The notes under the pieces were generated by a model. That model was not told the DNA's origin and did no database searches. It saw nothing but the letters and a program-made list of their open reading frames with translations. A stretch of 64,000 nt of DNA. Source: Amylibacter sp. IMCC11727 (GTDB lineage Bacteria > Pseudomonadota > Alphaproteobacteria > Rhodobacterales > Rhodobacteraceae). This document shows, piece by piece, positions 41,446 to 49,607 of the stretch. Position numbers and translations under genes: made by a program. Where the stretch lies: NCBI RefSeq assembly GCF_029854195.1, contig NZ_CP122960.1, forward strand, positions 2,114,001 through 2,178,000. Direction: 5' to 3'. The stretch's first letter is position 1; the number at the start of each line of letters is the position of its first letter.

Positions 41446-43026
41446 TCATTCTTCAATCTCTAAAAACGTTAACCCAGCGGAGTCTGGCAGCTTTGGCTCA
41501 AACGCGCGAAGGGCATTTTGCAAGGGGTCAACGGCCTCTGGCACCGTGGCATAAATGCTTACCACATCACTGCCCAAAGTGGCCAACGGGATGCGCAGGC
41601 GCAGTTGCCCCACTTCTATCCAATTGGCTGGGATGTTCTTTCCTAGCCAACTTTTGTAAATCAGCGCCGCCTTTACATCGTATGTCTGTGCCAGTTTATC
41701 TGCCCATATCGGGTCACTGCCCCGCAGACGGGATTCAAGCGCGTCCGCATTGGCCAGCCCCCATAAATCCAACACATAATGCGGATTGCGATAGGCCACA
41801 TGCCCCAGATCATTCACCGCCACAGGCGCTTTCCAATGATCCTCAACAAAATGGCTCATCTGGCGCTGTTGTGCGTAAATCGCCGCCCCGCCTGACGGGA
41901 TGTAGTTATAGGCCACAGGCGGGTAATGCGCCCCGCCATACAGCACCGCCAAAACAAACAGCGCGGGCATCATTTTGCCCATTCGCGCATCCGCAAACCG
42001 CACCTGTGACAGCAACACAACCCCCGCCCCAACCGCAAAAGTCCAAACATAAACCTCATAGCGATAGAACCAGATCGCCTGCCCCAGAAACGCATGGGCC
42101 GCCACAGACAGAACCAGCGCAATCCCGATCAGGCGGTATGTGCCAGTCACATATTTGCGCGCCAGAACCAGCGCAAATAGCGCCACAATCAGTGTTACCA
42201 ACAACATCCGCCCAGATGGGGAACTCAGCGTGATCAGCAACGCGAACTTTGCTTTGGTCCAGCTGGTCACTTCGGTCAGGCCCTCGCCCCCACCTGCAAT
42301 CGCCGCCTTGGCGTTCACAGAATTGGGCAACATATCAAGACCAAGTACAGACATAAGCATGAAATGCGCCACCAGCGGCGCAGCGGCAGCAGCCAGCAAC
42401 GCAAACGCCGCCAAGCGACGCCCGCCAAAGAACACAACAGCACAGGCGCATAAGGCCAACGCCATGCCTTCAAACCGCACCACTGGGTTCAGCACGATCC
42501 CAAAGACAAGCAACCAGCCGATCCGCCCATCACGGGCAAAATCCAGCAGTCCAATCAACACCATCAGCGTGAACATGACATGCAGCATATGCTCCATCCC
42601 GATTAACGCCATCGCAGGCCAGCCCAAAAATGCTGGCCCCAAAATCGCCAGCGCCAACACGGCCCATTGCATTGCAACGCTTGCGCCCTCTGCCGCGATC
42701 TTCAAAACCCGCGCCCACAACACGGCACTACCAACCAACGTCACAAGCCCAATAATCAGCGGCCATGTGGCGTGAAATTCAAACGGTGATAATGGCGCAA
42801 GGATATAAGAATACAGAACAGATGACGACGCAGACGCATACTCCCCCGCGTTCACTCCATAACCGCCATTCCACAACTGTTCAGACATGGCTAAATGGAT
42901 ATACACATCATCCAGCGCATATTCCCAAACACCGCCCGTTTTCATCATCGTTAGCGCGATCAACACCAACGTGGGCAGCACCGCCCCTAAAAGGGTCCAT
43001 TGCGTATACATGTGTCGGTTCATCAT
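41446..43026 (-). CDS. GT-C-like polytopic membrane protein (possible glycosyltransferase)
   Basis: A 526-aa inner-membrane protein with about 10-12 hydrophobic segments. The first loop contains EYALDDVYIHLAMSEQL, with the paired acidic residues seen in GT-C/PMT-type glycosyltransferases that use lipid-linked sugars, and the C-terminal 150 residues form a soluble periplasmic domain. No specific substrate is evident. Two adjacent ATGs (43023 and 43026) could start it, after GGTGGG. It heads the run with the mutase gene, although no metabolic link is obvious. It diverges from the DUF4174 gene by 87 bp. Confidence 0.75.
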   Translation of the reverse strand: MMNRHMYTQWTLLGAVLPTLVLIALTMMKTGGVWEYALDDVYIHLAMSEQLWNGGYGVNAGEYASASSSVLYSYILAPLSPFEFHATWPLIIGLVTLVGSAVLWARVLKIAAEGASVAMQWAVLALAILGPAFLGWPAMALIGMEHMLHVMFTLMVLIGLLDFARDGRIGWLLVFGIVLNPVVRFEGMALALCACAVVFFGGRRLAAFALLAAAAAPLVAHFMLMSVLGLDMLPNSVNAKAAIAGGGEGLTEVTSWTKAKFALLITLSSPSGRMLLVTLIVALFALVLARKYVTGTYRLIGIALVLSVAAHAFLGQAIWFYRYEVYVWTFAVGAGVVLLSQVRFADARMGKMMPALFVLAVLYGGAHYPPVAYNYIPSGGAAIYAQQRQMSHFVEDHWKAPVAVNDLGHVAYRNPHYVLDLWGLANADALESRLRGSDPIWADKLAQTYDVKAALIYKSWLGKNIPANWIEVGQLRLRIPLATLGSDVVSIYATVPEAVDPLQNALRAFEPKLPDSAGLTFLEIEE

Positions 43027-43113
43027 GCGCCCACCCAATTGTGTGCGTTTTGCACGAAAACCTGCTCGCAATTTGTGAAAAACCGCTTACATCTGAAAGG
43101 AACAGGAGAAGAC

Positions 43114-43515
43114 ATGAAATTTTCGATTTTCAGCGCCGCCCTTTTGGCAACCCTTGCAACTGCGCCCCTTGCGGATCCGCTGGAGCCGTATTTGTGGCAA
43201 AACCGCCCTATCGTGGTGTTTGCCAACACGCCCGATGATCTGCTGTTCAAACGCCAGATGGAACTGTTGGTGGACGGCGAAGCCGAACTGGAAGAACGCG
43301 ATGTCGTTGTCATCGTTGATACGGATGCCGATGCCGAAGAAACCACGGAATTGCGCAAAAAACTGCGCCCGCGTGGCTTCCAATTGGTGCTGATTGGCAA
43401 AGACGGCCAAGTCAAACTGCGCAAACCCCGCCCATGGACGGTGCGCGAATTATCCCGCGTCATCGACAAAATGCCCATGCGCCAACAAGAGCTGCGCCAA
43501 CGCTGGGAGCGGTAA
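43114..43515 (+). CDS. DUF4174 domain secreted protein
   Basis: A 133-aa protein with a signal peptide (about residues 1-20, ending ATAPLADP). The rest matches DUF4174: NRPIVVFANTPDDLLFKRQ, an alternating acidic ERDVVVIVDTDAD strand, LRPRGFQLVLIGKDGQVKL and WTVRELSRVIDKMPMRQQE. The domain looks thioredoxin-like in fold but lacks a CxxC. The function is unknown. The ATG at 43114 has AGGAGAA well placed upstream. It is followed by an independent promoter at 43522. Confidence 0.87.
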   Translation: MKFSIFSAALLATLATAPLADPLEPYLWQNRPIVVFANTPDDLLFKRQMELLVDGEAELEERDVVVIVDTDADAEETTELRKKLRPRGFQLVLIGKDGQVKLRKPRPWTVRELSRVIDKMPMRQQELRQRWER

Positions 43516-43521
43516 GCGTTA

Positions 43522-43550
43522 TTGAATTCTTTGCCTTTCGCGCCTATATA
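43522..43550 (+). promoter_or_regulatory. Near-consensus sigma-70 promoter
   Basis: TTGAAT (43522-43527) and TATATA (43545-43550) are separated by exactly 17 bp. Transcription would begin near 43557, giving a leader of about 32 nt to the 21-codon ORF at 43589. This is the closest match to the consensus I see in the window. Confidence 0.6.
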
Positions 43551-43588
43551 TTGGGTAACACGGATATTCCGACACAAAGGAACATGAC

Positions 43589-43654
43589 ATGAAAACAGAA
43601 CGCGAAAAGCCAAAGCCAATTGCTGGTCAATCCGGACCACGCCCAAGCTACTGA
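43589..43654 (+). CDS. 21-codon proline/charge-rich micro-ORF
   Basis: The product begins MKTEREKPKPIAGQ and ends SGPRPSY; it is basic, proline-rich and has no hydrophobic segment. AAAGGA lies 8 bases before the ATG, and a near-consensus promoter lies at a suitable distance (43522-43550). It is not a fragment of either neighbour. A 10-bp inverted repeat begins 12 bp after its stop. I do not recognise the sequence. It could be a small regulatory peptide or the leader of a small RNA. Confidence 0.5.
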   Translation: MKTEREKPKPIAGQSGPRPSY

Positions 43655-43666
43655 TTTTATTGAAAA

Positions 43667-43701
43667 CATCTGCGCTCATGATGTTTTTCTCAGCGCAGAT
43701 G
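43667..43701 (-). terminator. Terminator overlapping the 3' end of the minus-strand gene
   Basis: CATCTGCGCT (43667-43676) and AGCGCAGATG (43692-43701) form a perfect 10-bp stem with a 15-nt loop. On the minus strand it is followed by a TTTTC tail. The upstream arm lies inside the last codons of the gene at 43676-44203. It may also end the micro-ORF transcript on the plus strand, which lacks a T run. Confidence 0.65.
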
Positions 43702-44203
43702 ACAACGCATCCATTGCGTCATCTCCCAACTTTAGAGCCTGGATTTTGATGCTGATATAATCCGCATACATGGCTTCTTTACGATCTACTGGCAATTTTT
43801 CAAAACCGTCAGAGCGTAAATCTTCAATCATTGCTTCCAGTGCGAACAAATGGCTGTAATAGCGCACGACGGGGCGAATGACCTCTTCGGGCAACACATG
43901 AATTTCACTTATAATCGCGCGAAACAACGTGTCATTACGTTCTCTTGGCACCAAAGGCACATAATCGCTGTCTTCGCGCATGCGATCCACAACAGCATCC
44001 AAATCCGCCTCCAGATCAAACAACCGCAGCGCATCCACGGTTGTTAAAATCTCGGCGGCAATTGCAGTTTGCACATCCCGTGTGCGCTCCACCCGTCGCC
44101 GCCGATCAGCAATCCGACCCCGCCATTCTGATACCGCCCACCCAAGGCCGACAACAGCGGCCCCGAGTAGTGCAGAAATCAAGCGTGGATCGAACCCTTC
44201 CAT
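43676..44203 (-). CDS. Unknown protein with N-terminal membrane anchor (175 aa)
   Basis: The protein has a single hydrophobic segment (about residues 8-26, LISALLGAAVVGLGWAV) followed by a basic RIADRRRRVERTRD patch and an all-helical soluble domain with EILTTVDALRLFDLEADLD and an AMYADYISIKIQALKLGDDA end. The topology suggests an inner-membrane protein with its domain in the cytoplasm. I do not recognise a family. It lies 5 bp after pccA and is probably part of that transcript, ending at a stem-loop that overlaps its stop. Confidence 0.65.
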   Translation of the reverse strand: MEGFDPRLISALLGAAVVGLGWAVSEWRGRIADRRRRVERTRDVQTAIAAEILTTVDALRLFDLEADLDAVVDRMREDSDYVPLVPRERNDTLFRAIISEIHVLPEEVIRPVVRYYSHLFALEAMIEDLRSDGFEKLPVDRKEAMYADYISIKIQALKLGDDAMDALSSALRKTS

Positions 44204-44208
44204 CGCGC

Positions 44209-46209
44209 CTATTCGAACTCCATGATCACATCATCCACCGCAAGGTTGTCCCCTGCCGCCGCATTGATCTTGGTCACTTTGCCCTTCTTTTCGGCCCGCA
44301 GAACGTTTTCCATCTTCATGGCTTCTACGGTACACAATGCTTGACCTTCTTGAACCTCGTCCCCTTCGGCCACATCGACCTTCACGATCAGACCTGGCAT
44401 TGGGCACAGCAGCATTTTCGATGTATCTGGCGGCAGCTTTTCTGGCATCAACGCGGCCAATTCCGCATTGCGTGGGCTGCGCAAGCGCACCTTTACCTCT
44501 GCCCCGCGCGAACGCACGTTATACCCCGCAGAAATCGGTTCCACTTTCAGAACCAGCTTTTCACCGTTCACTTTCAACTTGGCCAGCTTTTGACCAGGCA
44601 ACCACTTGGATGACACGCGCATCTTTTCACCGTCCTCAAACGTGATGGTGGAGCCTTTGTCATCCGCCTTAATCGTCACCGCATAAGACGCATCTTGCAG
44701 GGTTACGACCCAATCTTTGCCCACTTTGCGTTTGTGGTTGTTGATGCGGCCAGACACCCGCGCACGGCGAATTTCAGCCACACGATACATAGCCGCACAG
44801 GCCGCAGCGATCTTGCGTTCAGATGAGCTATCCAGCGTAACGCCTTCAAATCCTTCAGGATATTCTTCTTCAATAAAGGCTGTGGTGATGTTGCCAGAAA
44901 TGAACCGCTCATGATCCATGACGGCGGCAAGGAATGGCAGGTTATGCCCAATACCTTCCAACTCGAAACTATCGAGCGCCACACGCATCCGTTCAATCGC
45001 ATCTTCGCGTGTCGGGGCCCATGTACACAGTTTGGCGATCATCGGATCGTAGTACATGCTAATTTCGCCACCTTCATAAACGCCCGTATCGTTGCGCACG
45101 GCGTAATCTTTCTTCGCTTTTTCCGCAGGGGGGCGATAGCGTGTCAAACGACCAATGGACGGCAAGAAGTTGCGGTATGGATCCTCGGCATACAGACGGT
45201 TTTCAATGGCCCAGCCATTGATCCCAACATCAGACTGCTTGATCTTCAGCTTTTCGCCATAGGCCACGCGGATCATCTGCTCGACCAGATCAATACCCGT
45301 GATCAGCTCGGTCACTGGGTGTTCCACCTGCAAACGCGTGTTCATTTCAAGGAAATAGAAGTTCTTTTCCCCATCAACGATAAACTCAACCGTCCCCGCA
45401 GAACAGTAATCCACAGCCGCCACCAAGGCGCAGGATTGCTCCCCCATTGCCTTACGTGTGGCCTCGTCCAAGAACGGGCTCGGTGCCTCTTCTACAACCT
45501 TTTGGTTGCGGCGCTGGATCGAACATTCTCGCTCGTTCAGGTAAATCGTGTTGCCGTGTTTATCGGCCAGCACCTGAATTTCGATGTGACGGGGCTGCGT
45601 GACAAACTTTTCGATAAAGATACGGTCATCCCCAAAAGAGCTAGCCGCTTCGTTCTTGGAGGATTGAAACCCTTCACGGGCCTCTTGGTCGTTCCATGCG
45701 ATCCGCATGCCTTTACCACCACCCCCAGCAGAGGCTTTCAGCATCACGGGATAGCCAACCTCGTTGGAAATCTTCACCGCTTCATCTGCATCCGCAATCA
45801 GTCCCATATAGCCTGGAACCGTAGAAACCCCTGCTTCCTGTGCCAGCTTTTTGGACGTGATCTTGTCCCCCATGCTTTCAATCGCACCCGCTGGTGGCCC
45901 GATAAAGGCAACGCCTTCTTTTTCCAGCGCTTCGGCAAACAGTTTGTTTTCGGACAAAAATCCATAGCCAGGATGCACAGCTTCCGCCCCTGTTTGGCGA
46001 ATTGCATCCATCACCTTGTCGATGACGATATAGGACTGGTTGGCAGGTGGGGGGCCGATATGCACCGCTTCATCCGCCATTTTCACATGCAACGCATCCT
46101 TATCCGCGTCCGAATAAATCGCAACGGTTTGGATTCCCATCTTTTTGGCCGTTTTGATGACACGACAGGCAATTTCACCACGGTTGGCGATCAGGATTTT
46201 CTTAAACAT
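44209..46209 (-). CDS. pccA: Propionyl-CoA carboxylase alpha subunit (biotin carboxylase + BCCP)
   Basis: The 666-aa subunit has biotin carboxylase and ATP-grasp domains (residues 1-450, KKILIANRGEIACRV, KASAGGGGKGM, EMNTRLQVEHPVTE), a BT linker domain (about 500-580) and a C-terminal biotinyl domain with EAMKMENVL. It carboxylates biotin for transfer to propionyl-CoA by PccB. The ATG at 46209 is preferred to a GTG three codons upstream because AGGTGAG is well spaced. Relatives act on acetyl-, methylcrotonyl- or geranyl-CoA, but the pccB/pccR context supports propionyl-CoA. Confidence 0.94.
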   Translation of the reverse strand: MFKKILIANRGEIACRVIKTAKKMGIQTVAIYSDADKDALHVKMADEAVHIGPPPANQSYIVIDKVMDAIRQTGAEAVHPGYGFLSENKLFAEALEKEGVAFIGPPAGAIESMGDKITSKKLAQEAGVSTVPGYMGLIADADEAVKISNEVGYPVMLKASAGGGGKGMRIAWNDQEAREGFQSSKNEAASSFGDDRIFIEKFVTQPRHIEIQVLADKHGNTIYLNERECSIQRRNQKVVEEAPSPFLDEATRKAMGEQSCALVAAVDYCSAGTVEFIVDGEKNFYFLEMNTRLQVEHPVTELITGIDLVEQMIRVAYGEKLKIKQSDVGINGWAIENRLYAEDPYRNFLPSIGRLTRYRPPAEKAKKDYAVRNDTGVYEGGEISMYYDPMIAKLCTWAPTREDAIERMRVALDSFELEGIGHNLPFLAAVMDHERFISGNITTAFIEEEYPEGFEGVTLDSSSERKIAAACAAMYRVAEIRRARVSGRINNHKRKVGKDWVVTLQDASYAVTIKADDKGSTITFEDGEKMRVSSKWLPGQKLAKLKVNGEKLVLKVEPISAGYNVRSRGAEVKVRLRSPRNAELAALMPEKLPPDTSKMLLCPMPGLIVKVDVAEGDEVQEGQALCTVEAMKMENVLRAEKKGKVTKINAAAGDNLAVDDVIMEFE

Positions 46210-46284
46210 AGGTCTCACCTTTGATAGAGCCGAAATTTGAATTCAGAGCGGGGCATTCGCGACCAAACTTTACGTTCAGACACG

Positions 46285-46320
46285 AAAAAGACCCCCGTAC
46301 GCTGACGCGCAGGGGGTTCA
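46285..46320 (-). terminator. Terminator between the glycine-zipper gene and pccA
   Basis: ACCCCCGT (46291-46298) pairs with an AGGGGGT arm (46311-46317), and on the minus strand a TCTTTTTC tail follows. It would reduce read-through from the small upstream genes into pccA, leaving about 75 bp for a separate pccA promoter. Confidence 0.7.
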
Positions 46321-46385
46321 GTAGAGGGGAAATGAAAGAGTTAAACGGTTCTAGCTGCGCCCCAAAAGGCGTGGCTAGCGAACGG

Positions 46386-46604
46386 TTACTCCCAAACGAG
46401 TTGGTCTTTGCTGGTAACTGCACCAACAACGCCACCAACAACAGCGCCTTTGATCGGATTGCCGTCCAACAGGAGCGCGCCGACTGCGCCGGCTCCTGCG
46501 CCAATGGCTGTGCGGTTAACTGTCCGCTGATCCACTGCCGTTGTGTTGCATGCGGATAATCCGAAAACTGCGACGAGTGCCGCCAAAACCGATGATTTGT
46601 GCAT
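46386..46604 (-). CDS. Small glycine-zipper lipoprotein
   Basis: A 72-aa lipoprotein with the lipobox LSAC (cysteine at residue 19) and a Gly/Ala-rich hydrophobic tail, AIGAGAGAVGALLLDGN then IKGAVVGGVVGAV, of the glycine-zipper 2TM type seen in SlyB/OsmB-like proteins. It is likely anchored in the outer membrane and helps envelope integrity, though the exact role is unknown. It sits within the pcc gene run and is followed by a terminator. Confidence 0.8.
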   Translation of the reverse strand: MHKSSVLAALVAVFGLSACNTTAVDQRTVNRTAIGAGAGAVGALLLDGNPIKGAVVGGVVGAVTSKDQLVWE

Positions 46605-46755
46605 TTTATGCCTCTTCTTGATTTAAAGAGGGAACCACTCGATAGGCACCCTGTAGGATGACCGTAACCGCGCAGATTCTGCCTGCATACCCACTTGTTA
46701 AACGGGCCCATCAATTCGGCACATTTGCGCCACATCGTTGATTCAATAAGCAAAT

Positions 46756-47121
46756 TCATGCCGATCCCTCGTAATCTTCTTCGAAAACTTCGGGAAAACT
46801 GACCATCGCTTTGGCCACGTTGATCTGCAACAACGCCTCATAACTGGTCGGATCAAACGGCTTTTCTGCCGCGATCACTTCACGACCCAACAGCCAATTC
46901 AAACGACCAGCATCCAAATTGCCCCGCTCAAACGGTTCTTCGCCAAACTGGGTCCACAACGCCCACATGAAATGCTCATCCGCACGACGGTCCGCAAAAC
47001 GGCGATCGGCAAAACGTTCACGCGCCTTGAGCGGCGTTGCCCCTTTTTTGTTTGGGCGGCGAATGGTGAATTGAAACTCAGACCCAGGAAGGCGGCTTGG
47101 AAATCCGCGATGCTTTTTCAT
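46756..47121 (-). CDS. Conserved hypothetical protein in the pcc cluster (121 aa)
   Basis: A soluble, charged protein without signal or membrane segments. The N-terminal third is basic (MKKHRGFPSRLPGSEFQFTI, then RRPNKKGATPLKARERFADR); the rest is acidic and aromatic (FMWALWTQFGEEPFERGNLDAG, FPEVFEEDYEGSA). I do not recognise a domain, but an unknown gene in this place between pccB and pccA is usual in Rhodobacteraceae. A role tied to carboxylase assembly is only a guess from context. Confidence 0.75.
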   Translation of the reverse strand: MKKHRGFPSRLPGSEFQFTIRRPNKKGATPLKARERFADRRFADRRADEHFMWALWTQFGEEPFERGNLDAGRLNWLLGREVIAAEKPFDPTSYEALLQINVAKAMVSFPEVFEEDYEGSA

Positions 47122-47157
47122 AATGCCCCTCGCTGGTCTGAATGCGAAGGGAATGCA

Positions 47158-47181
47158 CGGGCGGGATCAAAACCCCGCCCG
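47158..47181 (-). other. GC-rich hairpin
   Basis: CGGGCGGG and CCCGCCCG form a perfect 8-bp stem with an 8-nt loop, between the small lipoprotein gene and the 121-aa gene. No T run follows on the minus strand, so it is a weak terminator or an mRNA processing/stability element. Confidence 0.45.
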
Positions 47182-47202
47182 GCTACAGTCTTGGTAGACG
47201 TA

Positions 47203-47325
47203 TTAGTACTTGGAGCTTGTTGGCTCTGGCTCAACAGTGAGTACCACTGTTTCTTCTTCTTGTTGTGCACATGCAGCAACTGCAACGGCAACGATAACCA
47301 AAGCGATTTTAAGTTTGTTGGACAT
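47203..47325 (-). CDS. Tiny lipoprotein (40 aa)
   Basis: The product starts MSNKLKIALVIVAVAVAACA, a lipoprotein signal with lipobox AVAAC (cysteine at residue 19). The mature peptide is only about 22 residues, acidic then Pro/Ser-rich (QQEEETVVLTVEPEP). The ribosome binding site AGGAGG is perfect and 5 bases from the ATG, which strongly supports translation. It belongs to the pcc gene run. It could be an entericidin-like small lipoprotein, but I cannot assign a family. Confidence 0.75.
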   Translation of the reverse strand: MSNKLKIALVIVAVAVAACAQQEEETVVLTVEPEPTSSKY

Positions 47326-47539
47326 GATGTCCTCCTGTGACAGTAATAATTCAAACTGAAACGATCACGCAGCGCGACCGCAGTCGCGTGATCACGACTT
47401 GACCGAATCGTAGCAAACTTTTGCACGAAGGCATACCTCATATGTGCAATCGGGCGAAAAACCCCCACATTTTGTAATAATTGTGGTGCGAAGGCCTCTA
47501 TTTCCATGGAAATCCGCGCAATCATTGGTTTTTTTGGGG

Positions 47540-47974
47540 TCACATCCATACGCAATTTCCCCCGCTGATGTCATAAGCATTCAGGAATTGGGCCGCATCT
47601 GGGTCGACTTCGCCGTATGGGATCAACCGTTCCATCAAACGAATAACCACCTCGTCGATGCGCAGTCCCTCCCCGATCAAACGGCCCGCTTCAGGGATTC
47701 CCACCGCCTCGCACAGTTGATCCATGTCCTGTGACGCCCGATCAAACGTCACCGCATAATCCCCCCCAATCGAAGGCGCGGTAAAGCCAAGATACAAGAT
47801 GCGATTGTCAGGCGGCACAACCAGTTGTTCATCCAGTGTAACGATCTGGCCGGACGGGACGGTGAGGTCATAGGCGTGGGCAGGGAGCGCGCTTACCGCG
47901 ACAGCCACGCTCAACGCAACACCGCGCCAAAGCCAGCCTCCTGCCCCAACCATATGATCCAATACTGCCGTCAT
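47540..47974 (-). CDS. DUF6497 family secreted protein
   Basis: A 144-aa protein with an N-terminal signal peptide (hydrophobic core about residues 16-33, ending ALPAHA). The mature domain has a YDLTVPSGQIVTLDEQLV start, RILYLGFTAPSIGG, MDQLCEAVGIPEAG and an ISGGNCVWM end, with two cysteines likely to pair. It resembles DUF6497, a Rhodobacteraceae family of unknown function. It starts 21 bp after the pccB stop, so the two are probably co-transcribed. Confidence 0.78.
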   Translation of the reverse strand: MTAVLDHMVGAGGWLWRGVALSVAVAVSALPAHAYDLTVPSGQIVTLDEQLVVPPDNRILYLGFTAPSIGGDYAVTFDRASQDMDQLCEAVGIPEAGRLIGEGLRIDEVVIRLMERLIPYGEVDPDAAQFLNAYDISGGNCVWM

Positions 47975-47995
47975 GCCAAAACCCTAAAAGCTCGA

Positions 47996-49528
47996 TTACA
48001 ACGGAATATTATCGTGCTTCTTCCATGGGTTCGCCAGCTTCTTGCCCCGCAGCGATGCGAACGCACGAGCCACCCGTTTGCGGGTGTTGTGCGGCATGAT
48101 CACCTCGTCGATGAAGCCTTTTTCCGCCGCCACAAACGGGTTTTGGAAGCGATCTTCGTAATCCGCCACACGTTTGGCGACCTTTTCTTCGTCCCCAAGC
48201 TCGGAACGATACAAAATTTCCGTCGCCCCTTTGGCGCCCATCACCGCAATCTCGGCTGTTGGCCACGCATAGTTGAAATCGTTGCGCAGGTGTTTTGACG
48301 CCATAACAACATAGGCCCCGCCGTACGCCTTGCGTGTAATCACACTCACCTTTGGAACGGTCGCTTCACCATAAGCAAAGAGCAGTTTCGCCCCATGCTT
48401 AATCACACCATCATATTCTTGTTTGGTGCCTGGCAAGAAGCCTGGAACGTCAATCAACGTCAGGATCGGAATTTCGAACGCATCACAGAACCGCACAAAG
48501 CGCGCGCCCTTACGCGCACTGTCGATATCGAGACACCCTGCCAAAACCATCGGCTGGTTGGCCACAACACCCACTGTCTGCCCTTCCATACGGATGAACC
48601 CCGTTAGGATGTTCTTGGCAAACTCTTCCTGAATTTCGTAAAAATCTCCCTCATCCGCGATCTTTTCAATCAGCTCTTTCATATCATAAGGCTTGTTCTG
48701 ATTGTCTGGGATCAACGTATCAAGGGATTCTTCCGCACGCTCCACATCATCAAAGAACGGACGCACCGGTGGCTTTTCGCGGTTGTTGAGCGGCAAGAAA
48801 TCAATCAGGCGGCGCACTTCCATCAGCGCTTCCATGTCGTTTTCAAACGCCGCATCCGCCACAGATGATTTCTTGGTGTGGGTGGACGCCCCACCCAACT
48901 CTTCCGCCGTGACAACCTCGTTTGTCACCGTTTTCACAACGTCAGGGCCCGTCACAAACATGTAAGAGCTGTCTTTGACCATAAAGATAAAGTCGGTCAT
49001 CGCAGGGGAATACACCGCACCACCCGCGCATGGCCCCATGATCACGCTGATTTGTGGCACAACGCCAGAGGCCAGAATATTGTTCTGGAACACATCCGCA
49101 TAGCCTGCGAGCGAGGCAACGCCTTCCTGAATACGCGCCCCACCTGAATCATTGATCCCGATAATCGGCGCACCGTTACGCATGGCCATTTCTTGGATTT
49201 TGCAAATCTTCTCAGCGTGCGTTTCAGACAGCGACCCGCCAAACACCGTGAAGTCCTGCGAGAACACATAAACAAGGCGGCCATTGATCGTACCCCACCC
49301 TGTGATAACTCCATCCCCAGCGAATTTGGTCTCTTGCATCCCAAATTCGGTACACCGGTGGGATTTGAACATATCAAATTCTTCGAATGATCCCTCATCA
49401 AGCAGAACCTCAACTCGTTCGCGGGCGGTCAATTTGCCTTTGGCGTGCTGGCTATCAATGCGCTTCTGACCGCCCCCAAGGCGGGCTTCTGTGCGGCGGT
49501 CTTCCAGTTGTTGCAGGATCGTGTTCAC
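47996..49528 (-). CDS. pccB: Propionyl-CoA carboxylase beta subunit (carboxyltransferase)
   Basis: PccB transfers carboxylate from PccA-biotin to propionyl-CoA, giving (S)-methylmalonyl-CoA. The 510-aa protein has the two crotonase-like halves: INDSGGARIQEGVASLAGYA with GPCAGGAVYSPAMTDF in the first, and LIDVPGFLPGTKQEYDGVI with ITRKAYGGAYVVM in the second, matching propionyl-CoA-type enzymes. It is the first gene of the leftward pcc run. Two sets of TTTGCAAA-type boxes lie 80-130 bp upstream, consistent with control by PccR. Confidence 0.96.
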   Translation of the reverse strand: MNTILQQLEDRRTEARLGGGQKRIDSQHAKGKLTARERVEVLLDEGSFEEFDMFKSHRCTEFGMQETKFAGDGVITGWGTINGRLVYVFSQDFTVFGGSLSETHAEKICKIQEMAMRNGAPIIGINDSGGARIQEGVASLAGYADVFQNNILASGVVPQISVIMGPCAGGAVYSPAMTDFIFMVKDSSYMFVTGPDVVKTVTNEVVTAEELGGASTHTKKSSVADAAFENDMEALMEVRRLIDFLPLNNREKPPVRPFFDDVERAEESLDTLIPDNQNKPYDMKELIEKIADEGDFYEIQEEFAKNILTGFIRMEGQTVGVVANQPMVLAGCLDIDSARKGARFVRFCDAFEIPILTLIDVPGFLPGTKQEYDGVIKHGAKLLFAYGEATVPKVSVITRKAYGGAYVVMASKHLRNDFNYAWPTAEIAVMGAKGATEILYRSELGDEEKVAKRVADYEDRFQNPFVAAEKGFIDEVIMPHNTRKRVARAFASLRGKKLANPWKKHDNIPL

Positions 49529-49607
49529 GGTAGAGTCTCCCGAAAAGATACAAAGTTCCGCTCAACTTACGCGAAATGCTGCACGTGCGAAAGGATCATC
49601 TCGCATA

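Noticed and set aside
43023..43679. 218-codon minus-strand frame across the DUF4174 gene
   Set aside because: It lies opposite a secreted protein gene with a clear signal peptide and ribosome binding site; the antisense frame has neither.
46202..46759. 185-codon minus-strand frame overlapping the glycine-zipper gene and the pccA leader
   Set aside because: It crosses a terminator and the well-supported lipoprotein gene in another frame; its composition looks random.
47392..47580. 62-codon frame with six cysteines between DUF6497 and the tiny lipoprotein
   Set aside because: It overlaps the end of DUF6497, lacks a ribosome binding site and shows no recognisable pattern; a disulfide peptide cannot be excluded.
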